From NCBI RefSeq assembly GCF_937959485.1, contig NZ_CALGPY010000006.1, positions 1-64,000 of the forward strand: 64,000 nt of DNA, in the 5' to 3' direction. The notes below the pieces were generated by a model that worked only from the letters and a program-made list of their open reading frames with translations, ran no database searches and was not told where the DNA came from. Shown one piece after another: positions 27,929 through 38,066 of this stretch (within the stretch, counting starts at the first letter, position 1; every line of letters begins with the position of its first letter). The position numbers and the translations under genes were made by a program. Source of the stretch: an uncultured Campylobacter sp. (GTDB taxonomy: Bacteria; Campylobacterota; Campylobacteria; Campylobacterales; Campylobacteraceae).

Positions 27929-29596
27929 TTATTTATTTAGTTGATCTTTGATCAGATCCCCTAGGCTTTGCTTCTCGTCGTCGTTGCTATTGATCTCGTT
28001 TAGCGCCTCGCGCTCCTTCTGATGAGCCAGTCTGCGCACGCTTAGGCGAATTCTGTTTTTCTTCTCGTCGATAAAAGCGATCGCAGCCTCGATCTCGTCG
28101 CCCACTTTTAGGCTATCTACGCTTACGTTGCCGAGATCTTCCTTGCGGATAAGCGCGTCTATACCGCCTCCCAGCTCAACAAAAATTCCGAACTCTTTAA
28201 TATCGCGGATCTTGCCTTTTACGACATCGCCTTGATTGTGACTCTTGGCAAACTCGCTAATCGGGCTATCGCCGAGTTCTTTGTGGTTTAGAGAAATTTT
28301 TTGAGTATCTTTGTCGATCTTGATGATCTTAACCTCGATCTCGTCGCCTACTTTGAATAAATTTTTGCACTTCTCGCCGCGATCCCACGAAGCGTCTTCG
28401 TTATGCAAAAGCCCCTCTACACCGTCGATCCTCACAAACGCGCCGAAGTTTGTAATCGTAGTGACGCTGCCTTTTAGCACGTCGCCCACTTTATGCTTAG
28501 CAACAAACTCGTCAAAAGGCTTGGTGAGTAAATTTTTAAGGCTCACGCGTAATCTACGCTCGCTAGGGTTAATCTCTACGACCTCGACGTCGAGCTCTTC
28601 ACCCTCGCTGATGAAATCTTTCGGATTTTTGATATTTTTATCCCACGAAATTTCGCTGATATGCAAAAAACCCTCGATGTCGTTGCCAAGATCGACAAAC
28701 GCGCCGTAAGGCTCGATATTACTTACTTTTACGCGGATCGTATCGCCCACTTCCAGGCTATCTTTAATCTCGTTCCAAGGATCGGGCATCGCCTCTTTGA
28801 TCGAAAGGGAGAGATGCTTTTTATCGTTGTCATATTTGATAACCTTAACCGGAACCTTATCGCCCTCTTTGTAAAGCGAGCTTGGATTTACAGGACCTTT
28901 GTATGAAATTTCGCTGTAGTGCACGAGCCCGTCCACGCCGCCTACGTCTACAAACATACCGTAGGTGGTGATCTTTTTGACGACGCCTTCGATGATGCCC
29001 TCAGTAGCGATTACTTTCTCGATCGCCTCTTTGCTTGCTTTGCGATCCTCATCAAGTAGCTTCTTGCGCGATACTACGATGCTTTGCTCATCTCTATCGA
29101 CCTTAATGATCTTTACTTTGAAATTTTTACCGACGGCGCCATTTGGGTTTTTAAGCGCACTTTGCGAGCGCGGCATAAAAAATTCCACATCGTCTGCATT
29201 AGCACAAAGGAAACCGCCCTTATTAAACGATAGAATTTTAACGTCATAGACATTTTCTGCGTTTTCATCATAGGAGTCGATGAACGCCTTTACTTTTTCC
29301 TTCTTTAGAGCCTTTTTATACGATACGACCGGGCGACCGCCTCTGCTTCCGATAATAGCGACTTTGATGTCATCTCCTACATTAACCTGCGGATTTCCTT
29401 GATCGTCGCTAACCTCGGCGGCGTCCAAAATGCCCTCCGACTTCCTGCCTACGTCTATGAAAACCTCGCCGTCCTTAAGGGCGATAACCTTACCTGTGAC
29501 GACCTCGTCGCGAGACTTCCCGGCGTCATACTCCTCTAACAATGTCGCAAAATCTTCCTCTGCGTGGTTTTGAACCTTTTCGTTCACCTCAGCCAT
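27929..29596 (-). CDS. rpsA: 30S ribosomal protein S1
   Basis: A 555-residue S1 with six S1 (OB-fold) repeats. The central repeats are typical RNA-binding ones, for example GMFVDVGGVDGLVHYSEISY and GAFVDLGNDIEGFLHISEIS; the first two are more divergent as usual, since they bind the ribosome. It brings mRNA to the 30S subunit. AAAGGAAGC precedes the ATG. Order ispH-rpsA-serA is as in C. jejuni. Confidence 0.97.
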   Translation of the reverse strand: MAEVNEKVQNHAEEDFATLLEEYDAGKSRDEVVTGKVIALKDGEVFIDVGRKSEGILDAAEVSDDQGNPQVNVGDDIKVAIIGSRGGRPVVSYKKALKKEKVKAFIDSYDENAENVYDVKILSFNKGGFLCANADDVEFFMPRSQSALKNPNGAVGKNFKVKIIKVDRDEQSIVVSRKKLLDEDRKASKEAIEKVIATEGIIEGVVKKITTYGMFVDVGGVDGLVHYSEISYKGPVNPSSLYKEGDKVPVKVIKYDNDKKHLSLSIKEAMPDPWNEIKDSLEVGDTIRVKVSNIEPYGAFVDLGNDIEGFLHISEISWDKNIKNPKDFISEGEELDVEVVEINPSERRLRVSLKNLLTKPFDEFVAKHKVGDVLKGSVTTITNFGAFVRIDGVEGLLHNEDASWDRGEKCKNLFKVGDEIEVKIIKIDKDTQKISLNHKELGDSPISEFAKSHNQGDVVKGKIRDIKEFGIFVELGGGIDALIRKEDLGNVSVDSLKVGDEIEAAIAFIDEKKNRIRLSVRRLAHQKEREALNEINSNDDEKQSLGDLIKDQLNK

Positions 29597-29647
29597 ATGC
29601 TTCCTTTAAATTTATTTGCGCTTTTTTGAAAAGAACTAAAATGCGCG

Positions 29648-29653
29648 ATTCTA
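29648..29653 (-). promoter_or_regulatory. Probable -10 box for rpsA
   Basis: TAGAAT in TTTTGGCTAGAATCG on the minus strand, 52 bp before the rpsA start. The TTTGGCTA[TG]AATCG context is nearly the same as at hinT. Confidence 0.5.
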
Positions 29654-29708
29654 GCCAAAATTTGCTTTTAATTTGATAAATTTCTAAGAATAAATTTGAT
29701 AAGAGGGC

Positions 29709-30545
29709 TTATAAATTCTGCGTTAAATTTTCGATTCGCGCTACTACTTTTTTGATGATCCAATCAGGCGTGCTGGCTCCTGCGGAGATGCCGCATAGGC
29801 TTTTGTTTTCAAACCACGAGCGTTCAAGCTCGCTTTCGTTTTCTATGAGGTAGCTGTCTTTGCAAAAATTCTGCGAAATTAAAAAAAGCTGCTTGGTGTT
29901 GGAGGAATTTTTCCCGCCTACGATTATCATCACGTCGGCCTTTTGCGACAGGCTTTTTACGGCCTCTTGATTTTCCAGCGTCGCATTGCAAATCGTATTA
30001 AAAATTCTTAGCTCCCTTGCGCGCTGCATCAAAAAATCCGCGATTTTGGTAAAGCTTTCTATCTTTTTCGTAGTCTGTGAAACGAGCGCGACGCGCGAGC
30101 CAAGCTTGACGTCTTGCAGTTCCTTCGTATCCATGATCACGAATACGCGCGATTTTGCGTAGGATTTCACACCCTTTACCTCGGGATGATTTTTATCGCC
30201 GAAGATTACGATATCATAGCCCTCTGCGCTCATCTTTTCTACGATCTGCTGCGGCTTGGTTACGAAAGGGCAGGTAGCGTCGATGAGCTCTTTATTTTGC
30301 GCCTTTAATCTTTGCAGATCGTCTTTTTGGATACCGTGCGTGCGGATGATGAGCTTTTGCTCGTCCTTGATCTCACTAACGCCTTCTAAGGTTTTGACGC
30401 CGAAATTTTGCCTTAGCCTGTTGATCTCTTCGGCGTTATGTATCAGTTCGCCGATCGTAGCGGCCTCACCGGCGCTTTCTGCGATCTTGATCGCGCGCTT
30501 GACGCCGAAGCAAAAGCCGTAGCTTTTGGCCATCTCAATCTTCAA
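29709..30545 (-). CDS. ispH: 4-hydroxy-3-methylbut-2-enyl diphosphate reductase
   Basis: A 278-residue IspH (LytB), last step of the MEP isoprenoid pathway, giving IPP and DMAPP. The three iron-sulphur cysteines are Cys12 (YGFCFGV), Cys92 (DATCPFV) and Cys186 (NTICNAT); His36, His70 and His120 are in the expected substrate-binding positions, with Glu122 in NHPEVKG. Starts 11 bp inside the end of aroA, so coupled to it. Full length. Confidence 0.97.
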   Translation of the reverse strand: MKIEMAKSYGFCFGVKRAIKIAESAGEAATIGELIHNAEEINRLRQNFGVKTLEGVSEIKDEQKLIIRTHGIQKDDLQRLKAQNKELIDATCPFVTKPQQIVEKMSAEGYDIVIFGDKNHPEVKGVKSYAKSRVFVIMDTKELQDVKLGSRVALVSQTTKKIESFTKIADFLMQRARELRIFNTICNATLENQEAVKSLSQKADVMIIVGGKNSSNTKQLFLISQNFCKDSYLIENESELERSWFENKSLCGISAGASTPDWIIKKVVARIENLTQNL

Positions 30546-31809
30546 CGCCGGCCCCGATCTGTCTTAAAATCGCGGCGAAATTCGGAAACGACGTCGCGAT
30601 ACAATCGCTATCTTCGATGATCATCCCCGATCTTAAGCCCAAAATCGCAAAGCTCATCGCGATGCGGTGATCTCCGCACGGCGTGATAATCGCTGCGTTT
30701 GCCTCGCCGCCTTCGATCTGCCAGCCGTCCTGTAGCTCGCGCGCCTTGATACCGCAGGCACGAAGCCCTTCGCAGGTTACCTTTATGCGGTCGCACTCCT
30801 TCACGCGCAGCTCGGCGGCATTTCTAAGCACGCTACTTCCCTGTGCACAGGCAAAGGCGATCGCAAGCGCAGGCGCTTCATCTATCAGCCACGAGATATT
30901 TTCGCTCACCTCCACGGCGTGAAGCGGCGCGTAAGCAACCTCTATATCGCCGATCTGCTCGTAAATTTCGCTTGTTTTATTAAATTTTACCTCGGCGCCC
31001 ATGCGTTTTAAAATTTCATACGCCTCTATGCGGGTTTTGTTTAACAGCATATTTTTTAGCACGATGCGCGAGCCTGGGATTATCGCTGCGGCGACGGCGA
31101 AAAAAAACGCCGAGCTTGGATCATTTGGGATAAAAATTTCAAGCGGTTTAAGCGGCAAGCTAAGCGGTGCGACTTCGATCGCAAGGTCGTTTCGCGAAAT
31201 TTGCGCACCCATCGCTTTTAGCATCCGCTCGCTGTGATCACGGCTAAGCTCGGGCTCGCTAAACCTGCACCCGCTGCCGCGCAAGGCCGCTAAAATTAGA
31301 GCGGTCTTTACCTGCGCGGACGCAATCTTACTCGCGTATTCAAAATACCCAAGCTTTTGCCCCAGCACCGCAATAGGCGCCTTTTCGCCGCCTTGACGCC
31401 CGTAAATTTTAGCGCCTACTTTGCAAAGCGGATCCGCAACGCGCCTCATCGGACGCTCGCTTAGATAGCGATCGCCGCATAGCACGAAAAAGCCCTCGCG
31501 TCCCGCCAAAAAGCCCATAAATAGCCGCATAGCGGTGCCCGAGTTGCCGCAATTAAGCGGGACATTCGGCTCTTTGATAACCTCCGGCGGAGTGATTAAA
31601 ATTTCGCCCGCATCGCGCTGCACGCAAGCGCCCAAAAGCTCCACTATTTTTAGTGTATTTAGCGTATCCTCGGCGGCTAGATAGTTTGAAATTTTACTCG
31701 TCCCCTCCGCTAGCAGCGAAAAGATCGCCGCACGATGAGAGATCGATTTATCCGCGGCGATATTTGAAATCTCCGCCCGCAAAGGGCTTGCTTGCGCAAA
31801 AATTCTCAT
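30535..31809 (-). CDS. aroA: 3-phosphoshikimate 1-carboxyvinyltransferase
   Basis: A 424-residue EPSP synthase of the shikimate pathway. Signatures: ADKSISHRAA (Lys21, Ser22, Arg26), LNCGNSGTAMRLF, ELSRDHSERML and NDPSSAFFF. Length fits class enzymes of about 420-430 residues. ATGA overlap with pheT upstream and 11-bp overlap with ispH downstream show a tight pheS-pheT-aroA-ispH operon. Confidence 0.97.
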   Translation of the reverse strand: MRIFAQASPLRAEISNIAADKSISHRAAIFSLLAEGTSKISNYLAAEDTLNTLKIVELLGACVQRDAGEILITPPEVIKEPNVPLNCGNSGTAMRLFMGFLAGREGFFVLCGDRYLSERPMRRVADPLCKVGAKIYGRQGGEKAPIAVLGQKLGYFEYASKIASAQVKTALILAALRGSGCRFSEPELSRDHSERMLKAMGAQISRNDLAIEVAPLSLPLKPLEIFIPNDPSSAFFFAVAAAIIPGSRIVLKNMLLNKTRIEAYEILKRMGAEVKFNKTSEIYEQIGDIEVAYAPLHAVEVSENISWLIDEAPALAIAFACAQGSSVLRNAAELRVKECDRIKVTCEGLRACGIKARELQDGWQIEGGEANAAIITPCGDHRIAMSFAILGLRSGMIIEDSDCIATSFPNFAAILRQIGAGVED

Positions 31810-34136
31810 CGCAGTCCAAGTCCCAGCTCGCTGCTAAGCGCGGCTAAAATTTTATCGGTAAAGCCCGCGACTTCCTCGTCGCAGAGCGTTTTTTGAAGGT
31901 CTTGAAATACAAGTCTGATCGTCAGGCTCTTTGAATCGCCCAGGCTTTCGTCACTGTAAAGATCGCTCGGGATAAATTCCTTTAGCGCCTCGATTTTAAG
32001 GGCGTCTATGCACTCTTTGATCCGCTCGAAGCGCATTCCGCTCGGCACCAAAATGCTTAGATCGCGCGATACGCTAGGGAATTTCGAATAAACGTCCGCT
32101 ACGATATTTTTAAATTTAAGCTTTGAAAAATCGATCTCGCACAGATAGCTTTTATCCAGATCGCGCCCCGCTTCTACGGCGTAATCCACGCGCCCGATAA
32201 AGCCTACTATTTCGCCGCCATGCTCAATCTGAGCTTGCTCGAATTCGCTTAAAAATTTCAAATTTTCGCCAGGCAGCCTGACGTTAAATTTACCGATGAC
32301 GCTTTGGATTAAATTTGCAAAATACAAAAAATCCACTGCGGCAGGTTTTGCACCGGCAGCGATAGAGGGTTCGGCCTTTAGCCCGCTAGCGATGAAGCCC
32401 AGCCTTAGGCTCTGCGCGCCGCTTTCGTCAAAGACCTCTCCTAGCTCAAAAAGCTTGACGCTTCTGCGAGAATTCTTTAAATTTCGCTCAGCAGATTCCA
32501 GCAGATGATTAATTAGCGTCGGTCTTAGCGCGTCCAGCTCGCCGTTTATCGGATTTAAAATTTTAACCTTGCACGGCGCAAAGCCTAAATTCTCTAGCGC
32601 TTTTCCGTCGTCAAATACATAATGCACGCACTCGAAAAATCCTACTGCTGCCGCCTTGCTACGAAGCTTGCGTACATTACATAAGCTTACGTAGGTATCG
32701 TTTAGGCGGTTTTTTTCGTAGAAGCTTAGCGGCGCTGCGGCGATATTATCGATGCCCACGATACGCACGATCTCCTCGCACACGTCGTGGGAATTTACGA
32801 TATCGTGGCGGAAAGGCGGCACCTTGGCGGTGATGAGATCGGCTTCGACGCCCACATCAAAGCCCAGCCTTTTTAAAATTTTTACGATCTTGTCGCGTGG
32901 AATTTGCGCGCCGATCATTGAGTTTATCTCTTTTTCGCTAAAGCCCACGATAAGCGGTTCCAAAGCATTTGAAATCTTTTGTGTGCCCGCATATAGGCTC
33001 ACGGCTTTATTTTTAAGTAGCAATCTAAATAGCAGATCGAGCCCTAGCCTAAGCTTTGGCTCGCTGCCTCTACTTGAGCGATACACATGCTCGTCGCCTT
33101 TTAGGCCTTTGTTTTCGTTTACTGCTTTGGCGATAATTAGTGGCGCGGTGTAGTTTGCCTCTAATAGCACCACTTTGCTACTGCAACACGCCTTTAGCTC
33201 CGCGTCTTGGCAAATCCCTGCTACGCTAAGCAATCTCTTGCCCGCATAAACGCCGAACTCACCGTTTGGCATAGGCTTTATGTCAAGCGCTACCTTGCCA
33301 TCTGCGGAAGCGATCTTTTCAAAATCATAAGCACGCAGCAACACTCCGGTAGAATGAGTAGCGTAGTTGATGAAATTTTGCACCGCGCAGCTTTGCAAAA
33401 TACCAACGCTTGCAAGACGCAAGGTCTGCTTTAAATTTAACTTCAGCTCGCCTTTGATCTCATAAGCTCGAAAAGCAAATTTAGCGCTTACCTCATCGCT
33501 TGCACGTACGCTTAAAATTCTACCGATACCAGGCGCTCCGTCGGCATCTTCAAATTCGTGCTTTTCCTTTAGCGGCAGATCAAGCGCTGCGCTTAGATCG
33601 CGCGCTACGCCTAAGATGCTAAGGCAGTCGCCGCGGTTGGGAGTAAGCTCGATCTCGATGACGTCGTCGTTAAAAATTTCATACTCGCGCAGCTCCTTGC
33701 CGAGCACGAGCTCGCCGATGCTGCTATCAAGCACCATAATGCCGTCATTTGTTTTAGCAAGCCCAAGCTCCGTTGCCGAACAGATCATGCCGAAGCTCTC
33801 CACTCCGCGAAGTTTGGCGGGCTTTATCTCAAGGCCGCTAGGCAGCACGGCGCCGATGAGGCTAACCGCGACGTATTGCCCAGCCTCGACGTTTTTCGCG
33901 CCGCAGACGATCTGCAGGCTCTGCTCGCCGACGTCCACTTCGCAGACGTTTAGATGATCGGAATTTTCGTGGCGATGCTTGCTTTTTACGAGCCCCACGA
34001 CGACGCTAGCGGGAAGCGAAATTTTATCGTGCGCGTCGACTTCGAGGCCGATAGAGTTTAGCGTAGCGGCCAGCTTCTCGCTTGAAATTTCTCCTATGTC
34101 GATCCACTCTCGTAGCCAATTTCTCGTTATTATCAT
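31806..34136 (-). CDS. pheT: Phenylalanyl-tRNA synthetase beta subunit
   Basis: A 776-residue PheT. Order: tRNA-binding OB fold (about 40-150, with [20 protein letters not shown] split over this range), B3/B4 editing region, B5 (about 390-465), catalytic-like core, and the C-terminal FDX-ACB anticodon-binding domain (about 680-776). Pairs with PheS to charge tRNA-Phe. ATGA overlaps with both pheS and aroA. Confidence 0.97.
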   Translation of the reverse strand: MIITRNWLREWIDIGEISSEKLAATLNSIGLEVDAHDKISLPASVVVGLVKSKHRHENSDHLNVCEVDVGEQSLQIVCGAKNVEAGQYVAVSLIGAVLPSGLEIKPAKLRGVESFGMICSATELGLAKTNDGIMVLDSSIGELVLGKELREYEIFNDDVIEIELTPNRGDCLSILGVARDLSAALDLPLKEKHEFEDADGAPGIGRILSVRASDEVSAKFAFRAYEIKGELKLNLKQTLRLASVGILQSCAVQNFINYATHSTGVLLRAYDFEKIASADGKVALDIKPMPNGEFGVYAGKRLLSVAGICQDAELKACCSSKVVLLEANYTAPLIIAKAVNENKGLKGDEHVYRSSRGSEPKLRLGLDLLFRLLLKNKAVSLYAGTQKISNALEPLIVGFSEKEINSMIGAQIPRDKIVKILKRLGFDVGVEADLITAKVPPFRHDIVNSHDVCEEIVRIVGIDNIAAAPLSFYEKNRLNDTYVSLCNVRKLRSKAAAVGFFECVHYVFDDGKALENLGFAPCKVKILNPINGELDALRPTLINHLLESAERNLKNSRRSVKLFELGEVFDESGAQSLRLGFIASGLKAEPSIAAGAKPAAVDFLYFANLIQSVIGKFNVRLPGENLKFLSEFEQAQIEHGGEIVGFIGRVDYAVEAGRDLDKSYLCEIDFSKLKFKNIVADVYSKFPSVSRDLSILVPSGMRFERIKECIDALKIEALKEFIPSDLYSDESLGDSKSLTIRLVFQDLQKTLCDEEVAGFTDKILAALSSELGLGLR

Positions 34137-35128
34137 TTAAACTGCTCCAATAATCTAATATCGCCTTCAAATAGCGAGCGCAGATCGGGGATGCCGTGCA
34201 GCAGCATCGCAAAGCGCTCGACGCCGAGCCCGAATGCGTATCCGCTGACGTTTTTCCAGCCCACCGCTTTAAAGACGTTAGGATCGACCACGCCGCTGCC
34301 TAGCACCTCAAGCCAGCCCGTCTGCTTACAGACGCGGCATCCATGGCCATGGCAGAAAATACAGCTGATATCGACCTCCGTACTCGGCTCCGTAAACGGA
34401 AAGAAGCTCGGACGGAAGCGGACTTGGACGCTACCGAACATATAGCGCAAAAATTCCTCCAAAACGTATTTTAAATTTGCGAAGCTCACGCGGTCTCCCT
34501 GCTCGACTACTAGACCCTCCACTTGATGAAACATCGGCGTATGGGTTAGATCCATATCGCGGCGAAAGACCGCACCCGGGGCGATCATACGCACCGGCGG
34601 AGCTTTAAATTTCTCCATCGTGCGGATCTGAACGCCACTGGTGTGCGTGCGCAATAGCCGTCCGTCATTTAGATAAAACGTATCTTGCATATCGCGCGCC
34701 GGGTGGTATTTGGGTAAATTTAGCGCCTCGAAATTATGAAAATCGTCCTCGATGAGCGGGCCGCTTTCGACGCTGAAATTTTGCGCGATGAAGTAGTCTA
34801 TGATCTTATCCATCGTCTCCATCACGGGATGCAGCGCGCCGCAGCTTACGTTTTCGTTAAAAAGCGTGACGTCGCTCGCTTCATTTTTCATCGCCTCTTT
34901 TTGCTCCGCCTCTTCCAAGCTCGCCTTTTTAGCGGCGATGAGCTCGCTGAAATAATCGCGCTTTTCATTTGCGCTTACGGCAAGCTCTTTTTTCTGCTCG
35001 GGCGCTGCGGATTTGAGCTCGGCAAAAAGCGCCGTTACGATGCCTTTTTTGCCGAAAAGCTCCAAGCGCACGGCTTCCAGCTCGCTTAGGCTCGATGCAG
35101 CGCCGATTTTTGCTTTAATCTCTTGCAA
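34133..35128 (-). CDS. pheS: Phenylalanyl-tRNA synthetase alpha subunit
   Basis: A 331-residue class II synthetase subunit. An N-terminal coiled coil (about 1-85) is followed by the catalytic domain with [28 protein letters not shown] (motif 2 region) and [19 protein letters not shown] (motif 3). It ends in an ATGA overlap with pheT. Divergent from hinT. Confidence 0.97.
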   Translation of the reverse strand: MQEIKAKIGAASSLSELEAVRLELFGKKGIVTALFAELKSAAPEQKKELAVSANEKRDYFSELIAAKKASLEEAEQKEAMKNEASDVTLFNENVSCGALHPVMETMDKIIDYFIAQNFSVESGPLIEDDFHNFEALNLPKYHPARDMQDTFYLNDGRLLRTHTSGVQIRTMEKFKAPPVRMIAPGAVFRRDMDLTHTPMFHQVEGLVVEQGDRVSFANLKYVLEEFLRYMFGSVQVRFRPSFFPFTEPSTEVDISCIFCHGHGCRVCKQTGWLEVLGSGVVDPNVFKAVGWKNVSGYAFGLGVERFAMLLHGIPDLRSLFEGDIRLLEQFK

Positions 35129-35160
35129 ATTCTATCCTTGTAGTTAAATTTAATGGCGCG

Positions 35161-35166
35161 ATTGTA
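35161..35166 (-). promoter_or_regulatory. Probable -10 box of the pheS operon
   Basis: TACAAT on the minus strand, 33 bp before the pheS start codon, in AACTACAATCGCG. Confidence 0.45.
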
Positions 35167-35216
35167 GTTAAAATTTGATAAAAGCTAGGTAAATTTGCGT
35201 GTTTGGATTTTTTGGC

Positions 35217-35222
35217 TATAAT
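35217..35222 (+). promoter_or_regulatory. -10 box of hinT
   Basis: TATAAT in GATTTTTTGGCTATAATCG, 41 bp before the ATG; the T-run and CTATAATCG context match the rpmB promoter. Confidence 0.65.
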
Positions 35223-35257
35223 CGCGGCTAAATTTCAACCTCATAAAAGGATCTAAA

Positions 35258-35614
35258 ATGAACGTCTTCGAAAAGATCGTAAACGGCGAAATCCCGTGCA
35301 ACAAAGTGCTAGAGAACGATGAATTTTTGGCTTTCCACGATATCAACCCAAAAGCGCCGATCCACATCCTGGCGATCTCTAAAAAATGCTACGAAAACTT
35401 CCAAGTAACGCCACCTGAAGTGATGGCGAAGATGAGCGCTTTCATCCAAGAAGTAACTCGCAAAATGGGGCTTGATAAGAGTGGATACCGTCTCGTTTGC
35501 AACTGCGGCGAAAACGGAGGTCAAGAGGTGATGCATCTGCACTTTCATATCCTGGGCGGAATGAAGCTACCGTGGGACCGCGTCAGCGACCGCAATACCG
35601 AAGAGAATTTTTAA
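35258..35614 (+). CDS. hinT: HIT-family nucleotide hydrolase
   Basis: A 118-residue HinT-like protein with the triad motif HLHFHILGG (His93, His95, His97). HinT enzymes hydrolyse nucleoside phosphoramidates and aminoacyl-AMP. Starts MNVFEKIVNGEIPCNKV after AAAAGGATC. Divergent from pheS as in C. jejuni. A stem-loop follows 27 bp after the stop. Confidence 0.94.
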   Translation: MNVFEKIVNGEIPCNKVLENDEFLAFHDINPKAPIHILAISKKCYENFQVTPPEVMAKMSAFIQEVTRKMGLDKSGYRLVCNCGENGGQEVMHLHFHILGGMKLPWDRVSDRNTEENF

Positions 35615-35641
35615 GGCTAGAGCTCAATTCTATAAAAACTA

Positions 35642-35675
35642 AAATTCCGTGAAATTATAAAATTTTACGGAATTT
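35642..35675 (+). terminator. Stem-loop after hinT
   Basis: Arms 35642-35656 (AAATTCCGTGAAATT) and 35661-35675 pair at 14 of 15 positions with a 4-nt loop. No clean U-run follows. Built from the same AAATTT words as the other spacers. Confidence 0.45.
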
Positions 35676-36122
35676 GCGAAATTCTTTGAAATTTTTAAAA
35701 TTCCGCTTCATTTATAAGCACCGAGGTTTTAAAAATAATCAAAATAGTAAAACTATAAGCTAAAATTTATCATCAGACGCTAAAAAGAAATACAAATTTA
35801 TCACAGACGATCTCTTAGCAAATACCATTCTTGAGCTGCAAAGCTTTAGCTCTTAGAATTTTTACGGCTATGAAATTTGAAATCGACAAGAAATTTTAAC
35901 GATGCGGCAAAATTTTAAATGAAACCGAGCTTTATAAAAAGAGTTATGATTTTACATGGCGAATGAGCTAGATTTCAACGATATGAAATTTAAAACCTAC
36001 ATGAATTTTGCTTTGAATGAGCGATTTAGCTTCAGTTTTCAAGCATAATTTAAAATTTTAGCGTGAAATTATAATCTTAGAATTTTAAAATTTCTTGAAA
36101 TTTCAATATTAACTTTAATGGA
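35676..36122. other. Gene-free AT-rich spacer
   Basis: About 450 bp between the hinT stem-loop and the dps terminator, made of AAATTT-type words. No gene or RNA recognised. Confidence 0.55.
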
Positions 36123-36146
36123 TTTTAGGGGCATGTGCCCCTAAAA
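36123..36146 (-). terminator. Hairpin after dps
   Basis: TTTTAGGGGCA / TGCCCCTAAAA pair exactly over 11 bp around a 2-nt centre, 23 bp after the dps stop. GC-rich core with flanking A/T arms, so a bidirectional intrinsic terminator is likely. Confidence 0.7.
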
Positions 36147-36168
36147 ATTTTGAAAGGATTTGCAAGGA

Positions 36169-36612
36169 TTATTTACTTAGCATTGAGCTTAGCATCCATA
36201 GGCGTTTTTCATAATCGCCGTAGTGATCCTGCGCGATATTTGAAGTAGTATCGTCGCCCTCTGCTTCGGCTACCTCTTGAAGCTTTTTAAACTCTTTTAC
36301 CAAATACTCGTAGGCTTTTTTGACGTTCTCAAGTACTTCGGTTACGCCGTAGCTGTCCTTTGCGCTGATCGGCGCGTCTTTTGAAAGCTCGATCAGATCC
36401 TTGGTCTTAGTTACCGCCTTGCCGCCTATCATTAACGCGCGCTCGGCCATATCGTCGAAAAGCTCGCCCATCTCATCGTAGGCCTCCTCTGTGTAAGCAT
36501 GAACCTGCGCGAATTGCAAGCCTTTAACATTCCAGTGATAATCGTGAAATGCGACAAAGAGCGCATGAGCGTCCGCCTGAAGTTTGTTTAATTGTTTTAC
36601 TGTTTTTGACAT
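36169..36612 (-). CDS. dps: Dps-family ferritin-like protein
   Basis: A 147-residue Dps (also called NapA in Helicobacter), a dodecameric shell that binds iron and protects DNA from peroxide. The ferroxidase motif is FHDYHWNVKG (His26) with the ELFDDMAERA helix (Asp53, Glu57) and His38. GGAGACAC precedes the ATG. Own promoter (36641-36646) and terminator, so monocistronic. Confidence 0.95.
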   Translation of the reverse strand: MSKTVKQLNKLQADAHALFVAFHDYHWNVKGLQFAQVHAYTEEAYDEMGELFDDMAERALMIGGKAVTKTKDLIELSKDAPISAKDSYGVTEVLENVKKAYEYLVKEFKKLQEVAEAEGDDTTSNIAQDHYGDYEKRLWMLSSMLSK

Positions 36613-36640
36613 TGTGTCTCCTTTATTTAAAATTGCTGTA

Positions 36641-36646
36641 ATTATA
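36641..36646 (-). promoter_or_regulatory. Probable -10 box of dps
   Basis: TATAAT on the minus strand, about 29 bp upstream of the start codon, in TTGCTATAATTAC. Just upstream (about 36656-36680) is a run of overlapping TATAATTATAAT words that partly fits a PerR/Fur-type box; that part is weak. Confidence 0.5.
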
Positions 36647-36766
36647 GCAAGATTTGCTTAAATTATAATTATACTAAGTAATAAATTTTATCTTTTAGTG
36701 AAATTTTAAAATTAAATGGCTTTTAAATTTATCTACAATTTTTTTGAAATTTCAGCTATGCTGCAT

Positions 36767-36772
36767 TATAAT
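36767..36772 (+). promoter_or_regulatory. -10-like box directly before the csd1-like gene
   Basis: TATAAT lies only 8 bp before the ATG at 36781. If it is the true -10, transcription would begin at or within a base or two of the start codon, giving a leaderless or nearly leaderless mRNA. No ribosome site is visible. Confidence 0.4.
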
Positions 36773-36780
36773 GCCGCATT

Positions 36781-37698
36781 ATGAAAAACAAATTTATGAT
36801 AACCATAACCGACCTTAACGGCTCTAGGAATTTTTTGCTTTCGCAAATCATCAAAAAGATCGCGTTATATCTGGTGCTATTTGTTTTTACTATTTTCATC
36901 ACGGGTGCGTTATATATCAGGTATCTGGGCTCTAAAATCGATAGCCTTTCGCGAACCAAAACCGAGCTTAACGAGCTAAATCAAAAACTTCGCGACGGTA
37001 TCGCGGCAAGTCAGATGGAATTTGAAGCCATCGAGGGTAAAATTTCGGATTTGGAGCATCAGTTCGGGCTTGATCCTGAGGAGGATGAGCGCGCGATCGA
37101 CCGCCTATCTCACATCAAGCCTACTTCCGAACAAGAGATCAAAGAGCGTGCGCAAAAGATCATCAACGAAAAATTCTCCGACGCACTGATCAAAGAAATT
37201 TTTATGCAGATCCCAAACGGCAGGGTCATGCGCACTCATCAACTCAGCGAGAAATTTGGCTGGCGCAACCATCCTATCTTAAAACGCAAGCAGTTTCACC
37301 CAGGCGTTGATCTACGCACTCCGCCCAAAACACCTATCTATGCGCCTGCAGATGGTATCATCCAATACAGCGGCGCGGGCGCTACTGGCTACGGCAATCT
37401 AGTCGAGATCCGCCATAACTACGGCTTTACGACACGATATGCGCATTTGGATTCAAATTTAACTCGCAAAGTAGGCGAGTTTGTAAACAAAGGTGATCTC
37501 ATCGCTTTTAGCGGTAATACCGGACTTAGCACAGGACCTCATCTGCACTACGAGATTAGATTTTTGCAGCTGCCGCTAGATCCGCTAAATTTCATCAACT
37601 GGAACGAAAAAAATTACAAAGAAATTTTTACTAAGGAGGAAGATGTCCCATGGCAATCTTTAATAAAGGCGATGCAAACACCGCTCAAACAACAATAA
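36781..37698 (+). CDS. M23 peptidoglycan endopeptidase (Csd1-like)
   Basis: A 305-residue inner-membrane-anchored protein: helix at about 26-48, periplasmic coiled coil (about 50-95), LytM/M23 domain (about 160-270). Zinc ligands His173 and Asp177 (FHPGVDLR) and His256 with His254 (GPHLHYE) are present, and His222 in RYAHLD is the likely catalytic partner. In H. pylori Csd1 cuts peptide cross-links and sets helical cell shape with the bactofilin CcmA; here ccmA overlaps the end of the gene, as there. No ribosome site is seen; see the -10 box at 36767. Confidence 0.88.
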   Translation: MKNKFMITITDLNGSRNFLLSQIIKKIALYLVLFVFTIFITGALYIRYLGSKIDSLSRTKTELNELNQKLRDGIAASQMEFEAIEGKISDLEHQFGLDPEEDERAIDRLSHIKPTSEQEIKERAQKIINEKFSDALIKEIFMQIPNGRVMRTHQLSEKFGWRNHPILKRKQFHPGVDLRTPPKTPIYAPADGIIQYSGAGATGYGNLVEIRHNYGFTTRYAHLDSNLTRKVGEFVNKGDLIAFSGNTGLSTGPHLHYEIRFLQLPLDPLNFINWNEKNYKEIFTKEEDVPWQSLIKAMQTPLKQQ

Positions 37699-38066
37699 TC
37701 TCGTCAGGCACGCTCATCAAAGGAGAGCTACACCTGTCGTGCATTTTGCATATCGACGGCAATGTCGAAGGCGACGTGATCTCCGATAATACTGTCGTCA
37801 TCGGTAAAAATGGTACCGCGCGCGGCTCGATTAGGGCCAAACATATCGTAATCAGCGGCAAATTTTTCGGTAATATCGAAGCCGAGCTCGTCGAGCTACT
37901 AGGCGGCGGCGTGCTCGTGGGCGACGTGCTATCGCAAAGCTTCGGCATCGAAGTCGGCGCAAAATTTAATGGAAAAAGCGCTGTAAGTGGCGGCGATCAA
38001 GCCCTAGTCATCGACGGCAGCGCAAGCGAAGACGTCAAGCTCATCGACAAAGCTCTAGGCGAATAA
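37650..38066 (+). CDS. ccmA: Bactofilin CcmA, cell-shape protein
   Basis: A 138-residue bactofilin with the right-handed beta-helix core (about 20-110), repeating G-x-[VI] patterns such as HIDGNVEGDVISDN and SGKFFGNIEAELVELL. It polymerises without nucleotide and places cell-wall enzymes at sites of curvature. The start inside the csd1-like gene (49-bp overlap) is supported by AGGAGGA 9-10 bp upstream. Confidence 0.92.
   Translation: MAIFNKGDANTAQTTIISSGTLIKGELHLSCILHIDGNVEGDVISDNTVVIGKNGTARGSIRAKHIVISGKFFGNIEAELVELLGGGVLVGDVLSQSFGIEVGAKFNGKSAVSGGDQALVIDGSASEDVKLIDKALGE

Noticed and set aside
36656..36680. PerR box upstream of dps
   Set aside because: The TATAATTATAAT run matches a PerR consensus at only about 10 of 15 positions, which AT-rich DNA gives easily.
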